Of a stretch of 64,000 nucleotides of DNA, positions 18,425 through 27,246 are shown in pieces (within the stretch, counting starts at the first letter, position 1; each line of letters opens with the position of its first letter). The DNA is from Candidatus Gastranaerophilales bacterium. GTDB lineage: Bacteria > Cyanobacteriota > Vampirovibrionia > Gastranaerophilales > Gastranaerophilaceae. The notes beneath the pieces were generated by a model. It searched no databases, had not been told where the DNA came from, and was given only the letters and a program-made list of their open reading frames with translations. Location of the stretch: contig JAFVFO010000032.1 of assembly GCA_017475485.1 (NCBI GenBank), positions 16,658 to 80,657 on the forward strand, written 5' to 3'. The translations under genes and the position numbers were made by a program.

Positions 18425-19339
18425 TTGATACAGTTACAGGTAGATTTTACTTTATTAAATAAATTCTTTGGTATTTCCCTGAATAAAATTCCTCAATATG
18501 CGAATAAAGATCTTGAGGAAATAATGGAAATAGAAGCAGCCCAGGGTAATACCAAGGCTGAAAACTATAAAAAAATCTTATCAGACCCTGATAAGCTGTA
18601 TGAGATTTTCCAATTATCCAATGTTGAAAATAAATTCATTATATTGCAAAATATGTCCGAAGGCGATATAGATGACCTTTTGCCGTTATTAGAACAAGAT
18701 GATTTGATGAACGGTTTAAATTTCTTTACGGATGAAAAACTTGTTACAATGTGTCAGCACCTTCCGATTGAAGCTCTTGCGGATATGATGCTTCAAAAGT
18801 TTAACTTAACGGATGTCTTATCCTTAATGGGTGATGATGCAATGGATAAGTTTATACAACAGCCTGATGTAGATAGAAAGTATGCTCAGGAATATTTTGC
18901 CGGCTTGCAGGGCGAAGAATTAAAGAAAATTTTAACAAAATATTTAGGCCCTGAATTTGAACACAAAAGCCAAAAAGACGGGCTTCAACATCTTGAAGAT
19001 ATGAATGATTCAAAATATCAGCAATTTATTTTGTCGTTAGATAGACAAGACAAAATGAATATGATAGATGGAATTGCCGCCCAAAACGAAGATTTGGTAT
19101 ATTTATTTGAAAATAGCGATATGGTTGCGCCGATGAACCTATTGCTAAAAGAAGATAAGGTCAAATTAATGGGTAATCTTGATAAGGAATTTATGATTCC
19201 TATGATTGAAGAATTACCTATGGATTTAACCCAAATAGTATTAACACAAATTGATTCTCGAGAATTCTCGGAAATTTTGGCAAGAGATTTTCAGGATATT
19301 TTATCTTCCGTTGTATTGTTTTCAACCCAAATGGGCTAG
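18425..19339 (+). CDS. Helical-repeat protein, MgtE-N/FliG-like
   Basis: A 304-residue, acidic, all-helical cytoplasmic protein without membrane segments. Short repeated helix pairs such as IDDLLPLLEQDDLMNGLNFF, LPIEALADMMLQKFN and LPMDLTQIVLTQIDSREFSE resemble the right-handed superhelix of MgtE N-terminal domains and the FliG middle domain. No MgtE channel or FliG C-terminal charged torque helix is present. The start is TTG with GGAG six bases upstream. It ends four bases into the convergent lptF/G-like gene. Function unknown; a flagellar link is possible but unproven. Confidence 0.5.
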   Translation: MIQLQVDFTLLNKFFGISLNKIPQYANKDLEEIMEIEAAQGNTKAENYKKILSDPDKLYEIFQLSNVENKFIILQNMSEGDIDDLLPLLEQDDLMNGLNFFTDEKLVTMCQHLPIEALADMMLQKFNLTDVLSLMGDDAMDKFIQQPDVDRKYAQEYFAGLQGEELKKILTKYLGPEFEHKSQKDGLQHLEDMNDSKYQQFILSLDRQDKMNMIDGIAAQNEDLVYLFENSDMVAPMNLLLKEDKVKLMGNLDKEFMIPMIEELPMDLTQIVLTQIDSREFSEILARDFQDILSSVVLFSTQMG

Positions 19340-20508
19340 ATTTTATAGGCTTTTTTATAAAATAACCATAAGCCTGTGGCGCTTATTATAATAACAGGAA
19401 GCCATGCGGCTAAAAATGGTGCAATTTTGCCTGATTCTCCAAGATTTAGCGATAATGCTCTTATAACATAATAAATAAAAATAATTACTATACTGAATAA
19501 AAAACCTCTGTTATATCTGACTCTTGGCGGAGTAATTCCCAAGGGCAGTCCTATCAAGGCAAGTGCCAAGGTTGTAATCGGAAGTGCTAATTTATCATAT
19601 AAATTAATTTGATATTCAAGGTAAACCTTTTTTTCAAGGTTTTGCTTCTGATTTTTAATATGTTTTAAAAGTTTAAAGAAATTAAATTCGCTTGTGCTTT
19701 CTTTAACCATTTCATTAACATCGCCAATTCCGAATGTAACGTCAGATTCTTCAAAAAGACTTGTATTAAAGAGTTTATCACCCTTTTGGGTATCTTTTGA
19801 AATTGTATATACAACGCCTTCTTTGAATTTCCACCCGTAATCAGAAGTTGTACCTTTTTTTGCTTGAATAATTTGAATATTGTTTGGTTTTGAAATATCA
19901 ATAACCGTAACATTGTTAAGAGTTTTATCTTTGCACCATTGCGCATAGAATAATCTTTTTAAAACCCCGTTTTTACTGATATCTTTAACCGTAAAATTCA
20001 TTTTATTTTCAGGGATATGCTTCTGCTCAAGCGAATAAATAGCCAAAGACTTTGACTGTATTGAAGTTGCGGGAACAATAAATTCATTAATAAAGAAACT
20101 TACAAACATCATAACAACGGCAAAGCAAAATATGGGGCGGGCAATGCGTTCTATGCTTATTCCGCAGGCTTTAAAAATTGTGATTTCCGATTTTAAACTT
20201 AAATCGTTAATTGTCATAACCGTTGCAAATAACATTGAAATAGGTATAGTTAAAACAATTACTTGAGGCAGGTTTAAAATTATCATCATTATTGCAATAT
20301 GAAAAGGAATTCCGTATAGGGAAATTTGTTTAATTAATTGGGTAAATGTTTCAGAGGCAAAAATAATAGATGTGAAAATAATAATGCCAAGCGTAAATAC
20401 GCTTAGAAGCTGGTTTAGAATGTATCTATCTAAAATGCTTAATTTATTAAATTCTTTTTTTATTCTTTGTTTTACGGAATAATATCTTTTTCTAAGGTTT
20501 AAAAACAT
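19336..20508 (-). CDS. LptF/LptG family LPS-export permease
   Basis: An inner-membrane permease of the YjgP/YjgQ family. With LptB it extracts lipopolysaccharide for transport to the outer membrane. The 390-residue protein has the family layout: LSILDRYILNQLLSVFTLG opening, two N-terminal helices, the conserved cytoplasmic LKSEITIFKACGIS segment, a periplasmic beta domain (about 150-280) and the final helices with ALPITTLALALIGLPLGI. The frame is open to 20577, but the ATG at 20508 is chosen because AAGGA lies four bases upstream; it overlaps the end of tyrA. It supports an outer membrane in this organism. Confidence 0.88.
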   Translation of the reverse strand: MFLNLRKRYYSVKQRIKKEFNKLSILDRYILNQLLSVFTLGIIIFTSIIFASETFTQLIKQISLYGIPFHIAIMMIILNLPQVIVLTIPISMLFATVMTINDLSLKSEITIFKACGISIERIARPIFCFAVVMMFVSFFINEFIVPATSIQSKSLAIYSLEQKHIPENKMNFTVKDISKNGVLKRLFYAQWCKDKTLNNVTVIDISKPNNIQIIQAKKGTTSDYGWKFKEGVVYTISKDTQKGDKLFNTSLFEESDVTFGIGDVNEMVKESTSEFNFFKLLKHIKNQKQNLEKKVYLEYQINLYDKLALPITTLALALIGLPLGITPPRVRYNRGFLFSIVIIFIYYVIRALSLNLGESGKIAPFLAAWLPVIIISATGLWLFYKKAYKI

Positions 20509-21292
20509 TTTGTCCTTGCTCATTATACATTTTTGAACGTTCTTTGGAAAGTTCCTTAAATATCTTGATTTTCTCATTATAAGATAAATTTTTCAAGTAA
20601 TTTAATTTTTCAATCATATTATTAAGGGCATTATCTATATTGTCCTTATTTAATTCCAGCATATCAGCACTCATTAAAGGGTTTGAAACTAATCTTGTCA
20701 TATCGCGAAAGCCTGATGAAGCTATATATTTTGAATTATCGTCAGCGCAGGAAAACAGGCCGTAAGCTAAAAACATTGGCAGGTGAGATATCATAGCACA
20801 CATATAATCATGCTTATTCATATCGGTTATAACCATATTAGCACCCGTATCTTCAATTATTTTTTTAGCAAGAGGATTGTCCTTTTCAACAAGCCATTTT
20901 GCCCCTTTAAATAAAAATTCTTCCGACGCCTCAAAACCCGTTTTTTCGCGCCCTGCCATAGGATGCGACATTATAAAATTATAATTAAATTTTTTATTTA
21001 AGAAATCTTTTTTAACGGAAGCGCAATCAAGCACTATGCAATCTTTTCTAACAATATTTTCTAATTTTTCCAGCATTTCAAGAGTTTTTGAAATAGGAGA
21101 ACATACAAAAACAATATCGCAATCTTTAATTATTTCAAGATTATCGGAAATATTTTCAGAATAATTAAATGCCTCTTTGGCTAAAGATGTTGAATAGCAA
21201 TATAAGTCGTATTTTTTACATAAGGCTTTTAAGATAGAACCGCCTATTAAACCGAGCGAAATAACTCCAACTTTTTGCACATTTTTTTCCAT
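20492..21292 (-). CDS. tyrA: Prephenate dehydrogenase
   Basis: Oxidative decarboxylation of prephenate (or arogenate) in tyrosine synthesis. 266 residues: N-terminal Rossmann domain with VGVISLGLIGGSILKAL, VFVCSPIS and IVLDCASVK, then the conserved MSHPMAGREKTGFEAS substrate-binding segment and a helical dimerisation domain (SHLPMFLAYGL). No chorismate mutase or ACT domain. The frame runs to a TTG at 21310, but that codon lies within the promoter, so the ATG at 21292 is chosen. lptF/G overlaps its end by 17 bases. Confidence 0.9.
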   Translation of the reverse strand: MEKNVQKVGVISLGLIGGSILKALCKKYDLYCYSTSLAKEAFNYSENISDNLEIIKDCDIVFVCSPISKTLEMLEKLENIVRKDCIVLDCASVKKDFLNKKFNYNFIMSHPMAGREKTGFEASEEFLFKGAKWLVEKDNPLAKKIIEDTGANMVITDMNKHDYMCAMISHLPMFLAYGLFSCADDNSKYIASSGFRDMTRLVSNPLMSADMLELNKDNIDNALNNMIEKLNYLKNLSYNEKIKIFKELSKERSKMYNEQGQNVFKP

Positions 21293-21298
21293 AAAAAA

Positions 21299-21304
21299 AT
21301 TATA
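21299..21304 (-). promoter_or_regulatory. Extended -10 promoter of tyrA (leaderless)
   Basis: The minus strand reads TGTTATAAT, a perfect TGnTATAAT extended -10, then six T bases, then the tyrA ATG. No ribosome-binding site can fit, so a leaderless mRNA is expected. Confidence 0.6.
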
Positions 21305-21328
21305 ACACAATTATATGATTAACTATGT

Positions 21329-21760
21329 TTAATCTTCATCAAAAAATGATTTTACAATTTCAATTCTTGTGCCGTCAGGAAGGTATTCATAGTGCACATC
21401 ATCCAGCCTGAATCTTTTAATCGGAGTGCCGTCAGGAAGGTATTCATCCGCTTCTTCATCTTCGTAAAAAGATTTAACAAATTCAATTTTTGCACCATTT
21501 GGCAGATAGCATACATCTTCTTTATCTGTCTGCATATCTATATAACAAGGCAAAATTGCCACATGGCTTCTTTTAATATTTTTTGGGTTTCGTTTTTCTT
21601 TATATTTTTGAACCATTTCGCAAGCGTCATCATCATTATTTAAGTCTGCAATTTTAGAATTTTGTTTTGCCTGCAATCTTTTAAGCATGCTGTTCGCACG
21701 CTTTTTACAATTGTTATCGTCAGATGATTTATTTACAAAATAAAACGCTTTAATGGGCAT
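21329..21760 (-). CDS. Uncharacterised protein with three YLPDGT repeats
   Basis: A 143-residue soluble protein with a basic, helical N-terminal half (about 1-70) and a C-terminal half built of three repeats of about 20 residues: CYLPNGAKIEFVKSFYEDE, EYLPDGTPIKRFRLDD and EYLPDGTRIEIVKSFFDED. Each repeat looks like a beta-hairpin carrying an acidic tail. No signal peptide. Only a weak ribosome-binding site precedes the ATG. Family not recognised. It lies between tyrA and a membrane glycosyltransferase. Confidence 0.55.
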   Translation of the reverse strand: MPIKAFYFVNKSSDDNNCKKRANSMLKRLQAKQNSKIADLNNDDDACEMVQKYKEKRNPKNIKRSHVAILPCYIDMQTDKEDVCYLPNGAKIEFVKSFYEDEEADEYLPDGTPIKRFRLDDVHYEYLPDGTRIEIVKSFFDED

Positions 21761-21824
21761 AGGGAAACTTTCTTTTCTTTGTTTTAATATAAAACCTATG
21801 AATTATATTTTTTGCGCGGTAATT

Positions 21825-23186
21825 TTATTTATTTGTAATTTTGAAAAGGCATAAATCCGTTTTCTTATCGTAATAACAGGTATATTTTGCGTCAGGATTT
21901 GATTTATCGGGTTTTAATAAGGTTGTGTAAATTATTGCCTGTTTATCATTTAATAAAATTTCCGAAATTTTATTTTGAACATTTTTTTGAAGTTCGTTTT
22001 TATTGACGGGAAAAGTTGTAACATTAATATTTTCATAGCCTTTTGATATATCAAGATAACTTTTTGTAATAATTCTTATGATTACATAATTATGTTCATT
22101 ATTTTCAACCATATCAAATATTTTATTTTCCAATTTATACATAGGACGCATATCGGTAATTTTTGTACCATATTGAATTGAAACCAGCCAAATTAAAAAT
22201 AAGCCTATATAAAATTTATTTTTATAACTTGCAAAAATTATTGATAAATACGCAATAAATATAGGTATTAAAAAACAAAAATAACGCTCTGTTATCATAG
22301 GCCTTATGATATACGATAAAATTATGCTTAAAAATAATGTGAAAATAATCACATAGAAAAAATATAAACAAAATAGTTTTGTTTTGGATAATTTTGTTTT
22401 TTTAAATAAAGTTATAAAGAAAAATACTACTGAAAATATAAATGATATTATTCCGCCGAAAATAAATTCAACCTGTCTTTTAATCAAAGGAAAAGAGATA
22501 TCTTCAAGCCATGAATTAAAGCCCTTATCAAGAATTGCGCCTTTATATGATACCAGAATAAAAAACGGCATAAAGGATAATAAAATTAAAGAATTTGTTA
22601 AAATAAATTTTAAAATATCCTTTTTTCTCTTTTTAAGATAAAAAATTCCAAAAATAAAATTTAAAAATAAAAAAATAGCTTCATAATAATGTGTATTTAT
22701 GGCAATTATACCTAAAAGTGCGTAGATAAAGTAATATACATTTTTTCTTTTTTGTATGGTTTGAAAGAAAAAATAAAATAATAGAGGGCTTAAAAACATG
22801 CAAAAGCTGTAACAGCGTATTTCATGCGAAAAATATATCATTATTAAATTAATTGATGATAAAAAAAGAGCAATATTTGCAATATTTATATTAAATTTTT
22901 TCTTTAAAAAATACCATAAGCCAATCATAGCGCCTATATTGAAAATTAAAGAAGTTAATTTAAAGCCTAAAGTATTAAAATGAAAAATTAAATATTCAAG
23001 TTTTATGATTAAAAAATAGAAAAAAGGATTTCCGAAATCATAAAATATACTTGAAAATAGTGGGTTTTTTGCAATATAGAGCGAATATACCTCATCTCCA
23101 AGCGCAATATTTTCAATTCCTTGAAGCCTTAACAGACAAGAAAAAATAATTATTATATAAAATAAAGCCATTTCAATATTTATCAT
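21825..23186 (-). CDS. Membrane glycosyltransferase, GT-C (ArnT/PMT-like)
   Basis: A 453-residue integral membrane protein with about ten hydrophobic helices and a soluble C-terminal tail of about 100 residues. The first loop carries GDEVYSL, matching the catalytic acidic DE motif of polyprenyl-phosphate-dependent GT-C enzymes (GT39/GT83). The conserved ISFSHEIRCYSF-like loop (here IYFSHEIRCYSF) also fits. It would transfer a sugar from a lipid carrier on the periplasmic face. Upstream sequence has TGTTATGAT on the minus strand, but the start is not supported by a clear ribosome-binding site. Confidence 0.75.
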   Translation of the reverse strand: MINIEMALFYIIIIFSCLLRLQGIENIALGDEVYSLYIAKNPLFSSIFYDFGNPFFYFLIIKLEYLIFHFNTLGFKLTSLIFNIGAMIGLWYFLKKKFNINIANIALFLSSINLIMIYFSHEIRCYSFCMFLSPLLFYFFFQTIQKRKNVYYFIYALLGIIAINTHYYEAIFLFLNFIFGIFYLKKRKKDILKFILTNSLILLSFMPFFILVSYKGAILDKGFNSWLEDISFPLIKRQVEFIFGGIISFIFSVVFFFITLFKKTKLSKTKLFCLYFFYVIIFTLFLSIILSYIIRPMITERYFCFLIPIFIAYLSIIFASYKNKFYIGLFLIWLVSIQYGTKITDMRPMYKLENKIFDMVENNEHNYVIIRIITKSYLDISKGYENINVTTFPVNKNELQKNVQNKISEILLNDKQAIIYTTLLKPDKSNPDAKYTCYYDKKTDLCLFKITNK

Positions 23187-23333
23187 AACATGTCAATTAA
23201 ATCTTTAGGTTTATTTTTCTTTGAAAAATACATCTTTTGGTTGATGGGATTTATATAAGAAATAGTCTATATTATTGATGTAAGGATGTAATTTCTTAAA
23301 CTGGACAATGGTAAGAGGTAGATAGAATTAGAA

Positions 23334-24062
23334 ATGGCACTGGGAAGTATTTCTTCTAGCCTTAATATGACGCTTTCGCGTCTTAGCTCGATTGAAAGTA
23401 ATTTTCAAGCGTTAAATAATATTGCCTTTGAAATTGATTTAAAACAAAATCAAAATGTTCAAAATACGCAAAAATCCGACTTTAAAACTATTTTAGACGG
23501 AAAAATTAATAAAAATGAACCGAAAGAAGAACTACAGCCTGTAGCACAGCAAGCTCAGCAGGAAGAAGAACTGCCCGTTAAAATGGACGAAGAAGAACTG
23601 CCCTTAATTGAAGAAATTAAAAAAGAAGCGGTTCATTTGAAATCCAAAATAAATTTAAAAGCTAAAAAAACAGATATAAATGACATAATTGAAACTTTTT
23701 CAAATAAGTATAATGTGGATTCTGATTTTAATAAGGCAATTATTAAGCAAGAATCAGGTTTTAACCCAAAAGCCACAAGCAAAAAAGGTGCTATGGGTTT
23801 AATGCAGTTAATGCCTGCAACAGCAAAAAGCCTTGGGGTGAATGACGCTTATAATCCAACGGAAAATATAGAAGGCGGGGTTAAATATTTAAAAGGCTTG
23901 TTGGACAGATACAACAATAATCACGAATTGGCGCTTGCAGCCTATAACGCAGGTTCGGGTGCAGTGAAAAAGTATGGCGGAATACCGCCTTATAAAGAAA
24001 CTCAAAATTATGTAAATGCGATTATGTCTGCATATAACAGAGCGAAAGAGGCAAAAATATGA
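23334..24062 (+). CDS. Flagellar-operon lytic transglycosylase (SLT domain)
   Basis: A 242-residue protein. The C-terminal SLT domain (about 125-240) has the catalytic Glu in [10 protein letters not shown], then [13 protein letters not shown], and [15 protein letters not shown]. It would cut peptidoglycan to let the rod pass. The N-terminal 120 residues are low-complexity and contain no signal peptide, so export through the flagellar secretion apparatus is likely. The separate FlgJ here lacks a hydrolase domain, so this protein supplies that function. It is the first gene of the flagellar operon; its stop overlaps the flgF start. TAGAAT lies five bases before the ATG, with no good ribosome-binding site. 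Confidence 0.85.
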   Translation: MALGSISSSLNMTLSRLSSIESNFQALNNIAFEIDLKQNQNVQNTQKSDFKTILDGKINKNEPKEELQPVAQQAQQEEELPVKMDEEELPLIEEIKKEAVHLKSKINLKAKKTDINDIIETFSNKYNVDSDFNKAIIKQESGFNPKATSKKGAMGLMQLMPATAKSLGVNDAYNPTENIEGGVKYLKGLLDRYNNNHELALAAYNAGSGAVKKYGGIPPYKETQNYVNAIMSAYNRAKEAKI

Positions 24063-24916
24063 TAACAAGAGGAATTACAACACTTTCAAAAGGTATGCAG
24101 GCAATGATTGATTTTCAAGATGTAACTGCCCACAACCTTGCAAACGTAACTACAGACGGATTTAAGAAAACAAAAGTTACTTTTCAGGATATTCTTCAAT
24201 CCGGTGTAAATACAAAAAATGCAGAAAATAAAACCAAAGAAGTCGGTTCTTTGAGCATAGGTTCAAGAATAGACAGAACCTATATAGATTTTTCCCAAGG
24301 TGCACTTGTACCTTCCGACAGAAATATGGATGTAGCTTTTCAAGGTGACGGATTTTTCAAAGTTCGCTACAATGATATACCTGATAACGCGCCATATAAC
24401 GAAAAAAATTACTATTATGAAAGAACGGGACATTTTAAATTAGATGATCAAAATTATCTGATAAATCGTGAAGGCGATTATATTATGGATACACAAAACC
24501 GCAGAATTAGAATTACGCGTGACCCTGACGCTAAAGAGCTTGATGAAATCAACAGATTTGACCTGACTAAAGATATGCTGATAGGCGAAAACGGGCAAAT
24601 TGAATTGAACGCGGCAGACTACAGGGTTACATTGCAAAAAATTCAAGTTTGCGATTTTGAAGATAAAACAAAAATTTCAGGTATAGGACAGGGTAAATAT
24701 TTGCCTATATATGGGCAAGATGCCGGACTATACGTTAAAAAAGACGGTACATTTAATATCCAGCAAGGATTTAATGAAGCGTCAAATGCTAATACAATCA
24801 ATGAAATGCTTAATACCATTAACGTTTCTCGCGGTTATGAAGCCATGAGCAACATGTTAAGAACGCAGAGCGAATCATTGCAAGGTGTAATAAGCCTTGG
24901 AAATCTTTCGGCCTAA
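24059..24916 (+). CDS. flgF: Flagellar rod protein FlgF
   Basis: A proximal-rod, FlgG-family protein of 285 residues. The N-terminal flagellar basal-body rod motif is clear ([20 protein letters not shown]), as are the central beta-rich FlgE/F/G domain with [12 protein letters not shown] and the C-terminal coiled segment with [18 protein letters not shown]. It differs from the following FlgG by insertions in the middle region, and its position before flgG supports FlgF rather than FlgG. Start overlaps the upstream stop (ATGA). Confidence 0.85.
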   Translation: MITRGITTLSKGMQAMIDFQDVTAHNLANVTTDGFKKTKVTFQDILQSGVNTKNAENKTKEVGSLSIGSRIDRTYIDFSQGALVPSDRNMDVAFQGDGFFKVRYNDIPDNAPYNEKNYYYERTGHFKLDDQNYLINREGDYIMDTQNRRIRITRDPDAKELDEINRFDLTKDMLIGENGQIELNAADYRVTLQKIQVCDFEDKTKISGIGQGKYLPIYGQDAGLYVKKDGTFNIQQGFNEASNANTINEMLNTINVSRGYEAMSNMLRTQSESLQGVISLGNLSA

Positions 24917-24929
24917 TAAGGAGTAAATA

Positions 24930-25715
24930 ATGTTAAGAGCACTTACAACAGCTGCAACAGGGATGATTGCACAGCAAAATAATTTAGATGTTATATCTCA
25001 CAATATAGCCAACCTTTCAACCTACGGATACAAAAAGGTAAGGGCTGAATTTCAGGATTTGTTAAGCCAAATCCACAGAACTCCGGGTGCTCAAATGGGG
25101 CAGGGAACTTATCAGCCCGTAGGTATAGAAGTAGGTCTTGGTGTAAAAACTTGTGCTACGACAAGAATATTTTCTGTAGGAACTCTGCAATCTACGGATA
25201 GACAGCTTGATATGGCAATCGCAGGGGATGGATTTTTCCAAATAACACTTGATGACGGTTCTACCGCATATACTCGTGACGGCTCTTGGCAAATGGACGC
25301 TAACGGGCAAATTGTAACATCAGACGGTTATCAACTCCAACCGCCCATTACAATTCCGGTTAATGCTAAAGAAATTTCTGTTTCTCAAGCAGGGATTGTA
25401 TCTTGTACAACAGGAACAAATTCGGAGCAAACTCAATTAGGGCAAATTCAACTTGTACGTTTTCAAAATCCTTCCGGTTTAATGGCAATAGGGCATAACC
25501 TTTACCGCGAAACTCAAGCGTCAGGTACACCTCTGCAAGGTACAGCAGGCGAAGAAGGCTACGGAACAATTGAACAATGCTTTATAGAAGGTTCAAATGT
25601 ACAAACAGTTGAAGAATTAATCGGCTTAATTAAAACAGAACGTGCTTATGAATCAAATTCAAAAGTAATTACGGCAGGCTCTGATATATTAAGGCAAACA
25701 AACCAGATAATATAA
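24930..25715 (+). CDS. flgG: Flagellar distal rod protein FlgG
   Basis: A 261-residue distal rod protein. It has a canonical N-terminus (MLRALTTAATGMIAQQNNLD, then SHNIANLSTYGYKK) and the FlgG-specific GDGFFQI and TAYTRDGSWQMDANGQIVTSDGY (paraphrased from about residues 97-122). The C-terminal helix carries NVQTVEELIGLIKTERAYE. Length and motifs match E. coli FlgG (260). AAGGAG precedes the ATG. A 54-base tandem repeat starts four bases after its stop. Confidence 0.95.
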   Translation: MLRALTTAATGMIAQQNNLDVISHNIANLSTYGYKKVRAEFQDLLSQIHRTPGAQMGQGTYQPVGIEVGLGVKTCATTRIFSVGTLQSTDRQLDMAIAGDGFFQITLDDGSTAYTRDGSWQMDANGQIVTSDGYQLQPPITIPVNAKEISVSQAGIVSCTTGTNSEQTQLGQIQLVRFQNPSGLMAIGHNLYRETQASGTPLQGTAGEEGYGTIEQCFIEGSNVQTVEELIGLIKTERAYESNSKVITAGSDILRQTNQII

Positions 25716-25719
25716 TAAA

Positions 25720-25844
25720 TAGTGCCGCAGGGGCAACTTGATGGAAGTTGACCCGAGGTACACCTAACTAACATAGTGCCGCAGGGGCAACTTGATGGAA
25801 GTTGACCCGAGGTACACCTAACTAACATAGTGCCGCAGGGGCAA
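25720..25844 (+). repeat. 54-base tandem repeat between flgG and flgA
   Basis: Two identical 54-base units start at 25720 and 25774, and a third, truncated after 17 bases, starts at 25828. Each unit contains TAGTGCCGCAGGGGCAA and a hairpin made of CAACTT and AAGTTG around GATGG, extended by GGG/CCC. A small AGGT-AC-ACCT palindrome follows. It is more GC-rich than the operon around it and sits in an otherwise nearly gap-free operon. The truncated copy runs into the flgA ribosome-binding site. Confidence 0.9.
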
Positions 25845-25855
25845 TAGAGGTATAG

Positions 25856-26596
25856 ATGTATAGAAGTATGAAGACAATAAATAAATTTATAAGGCAAAGC
25901 CTTTTTGCCTTATTGCCATATTGTTTCATTGCTTTATTAACCCAAAGTGCATTTTGCTATACATTATCAAGCGATGAATTAAATAAAATAATATCAAATA
26001 AAATAAATTCTGAAACAAAATCGGTGCTTAAAGATATTGAATATAAAATTAATATTCAAGGAATAATTCCTGAAATAACCACAAACGAAACAATTGCTTT
26101 AAAAGTAGAATTATCGGCAGTTGATAGCTTTAACCCTATTTCATACAGAAGGGTAACACTTAAAGATTCTTCAGGGAATGTTGTTAAAATTTTCCCTATA
26201 AATGTTCATACATCAATTTATCAAAATGTTTTAGTTGCGACTGATACAATTCCTTTTAATAAAGAAATTAATTCCATGAACACAAAACTTGAAAAAAGGG
26301 AAATTTCAAAATTTTATGATAAAGTTTTAACCGCGCTTCCTGAAAATTCTATTTCAAACAGAAATATTGTGAAAGGTGCCGTTATTCAAAAAAGCTCAAT
26401 TAAACAAAAGGCGCTGATTGAAAAAAATCAAAATGTAGATATTGTATTTAAGGGAAAAGGTATTCAAGTGACTCTCAGGGGAAAAGCCTTAAAAGAAGGT
26501 GCAATTGGTGAAAGTATTCCGGTGCGCTCCGATAAATATAATAAAATTTATTCAGGTTTAATAGATTCAAATTCAAAGGTGACAGTAAGGATATAA
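25856..26596 (+). CDS. flgA: Flagellar P-ring assembly chaperone FlgA
   Basis: A periplasmic chaperone required for P-ring (FlgI) polymerisation. 246 residues: N-terminal signal peptide (about 1-33, core LFALLPYCFIALL), then a SAF-like beta-clip domain (about 165-246) with ISNRNIVKGAVIQKSSIKQK, VDIVFKGKGIQVTLRGKAL and IGESIPVRSDK, typical of FlgA C-termini. GAGG five bases before the ATG supports the start. flgH follows after one base. Confidence 0.9.
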   Translation: MYRSMKTINKFIRQSLFALLPYCFIALLTQSAFCYTLSSDELNKIISNKINSETKSVLKDIEYKINIQGIIPEITTNETIALKVELSAVDSFNPISYRRVTLKDSSGNVVKIFPINVHTSIYQNVLVATDTIPFNKEINSMNTKLEKREISKFYDKVLTALPENSISNRNIVKGAVIQKSSIKQKALIEKNQNVDIVFKGKGIQVTLRGKALKEGAIGESIPVRSDKYNKIYSGLIDSNSKVTVRI

Positions 26597-26597
26597 T

Positions 26598-27206
26598 ATG
26601 AAAAAAGTCTTATTTTTATTAATAATATCTGGTTTTATAACTCAAGTTAATGCTGAAAGTTTATTTTCCTTGAATGCCTCACAAAGCGCATTAATTGAGC
26701 CCAGAGCATTATATTCTTCCGTCAGAGCAAGGGGTGTCGGGGATTTGGTATCTATAGTTATTGATGAAGCACCTGCAATGACTGATAACGGTACATATTC
26801 AACCGAAAAAACAAGTTCACTGGCAGAAAATTTTACCAACGCATTTAATCAGATTTTTAAAACAAAATTAAAAGGTGCGCTGAACGGAACAAACGGCAAT
26901 TTAAGCGTTGACGGCTCAACTCAGGTTTCAAGGAATTTAACCTTATCTGATACAGTTGTAGCACAGGTTGTACAGGTTTTACCAAACGGAAATTTGCTTG
27001 TACAAGGTAAAAAAAGCCTTGTTAATCAAAATGAACGTGTAGATTTAATTATTTCAGGGATAGTTGACCCTAAGTGGATTAATCAATCAGGAGAAATAAA
27101 TTCATCTCACGTTGCTAACTTGCAATTTGCAATGAACGGTGCAGGTACTGTTTCAAGAGGTCAAAATGAAGGTGTTCTTGATAGGGCAATCAGAACGCTA
27201 TTTTAG
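26598..27206 (+). CDS. flgH: Flagellar L-ring protein FlgH (no lipobox)
   Basis: FlgH forms the outer-membrane L-ring bushing. 202 residues, a little shorter than E. coli (232). RARGVGDLVSIVIDEAP, VAQVVQVLPNGNLLVQGKK and GIVDPKWINQSGEI are the conserved core elements. The signal peptide (residues 1-19, ending QVNAES) looks like a signal peptidase I type. The protein contains no cysteine at all, so it cannot be lipidated as classical FlgH is. AAGGATATAAT precedes the ATG. Confidence 0.93.
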   Translation: MKKVLFLLIISGFITQVNAESLFSLNASQSALIEPRALYSSVRARGVGDLVSIVIDEAPAMTDNGTYSTEKTSSLAENFTNAFNQIFKTKLKGALNGTNGNLSVDGSTQVSRNLTLSDTVVAQVVQVLPNGNLLVQGKKSLVNQNERVDLIISGIVDPKWINQSGEINSSHVANLQFAMNGAGTVSRGQNEGVLDRAIRTLF

Positions 27207-27246
27207 GTAAGATACTGAAAATTTTAAATTATAGAAAAAGGTGACA

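Noticed and set aside
25720-25844. CRISPR-like array
   Set aside because: Units are directly tandem with no variable spacers between them.
25646-25897. Minus-strand frame of 83 codons running through the 54-base repeat
   Set aside because: The unit length is a multiple of three, so the frame stays open by arithmetic. It overlaps the flgG end and flgA start, has no good ribosome-binding site and reads as low-quality repeat.
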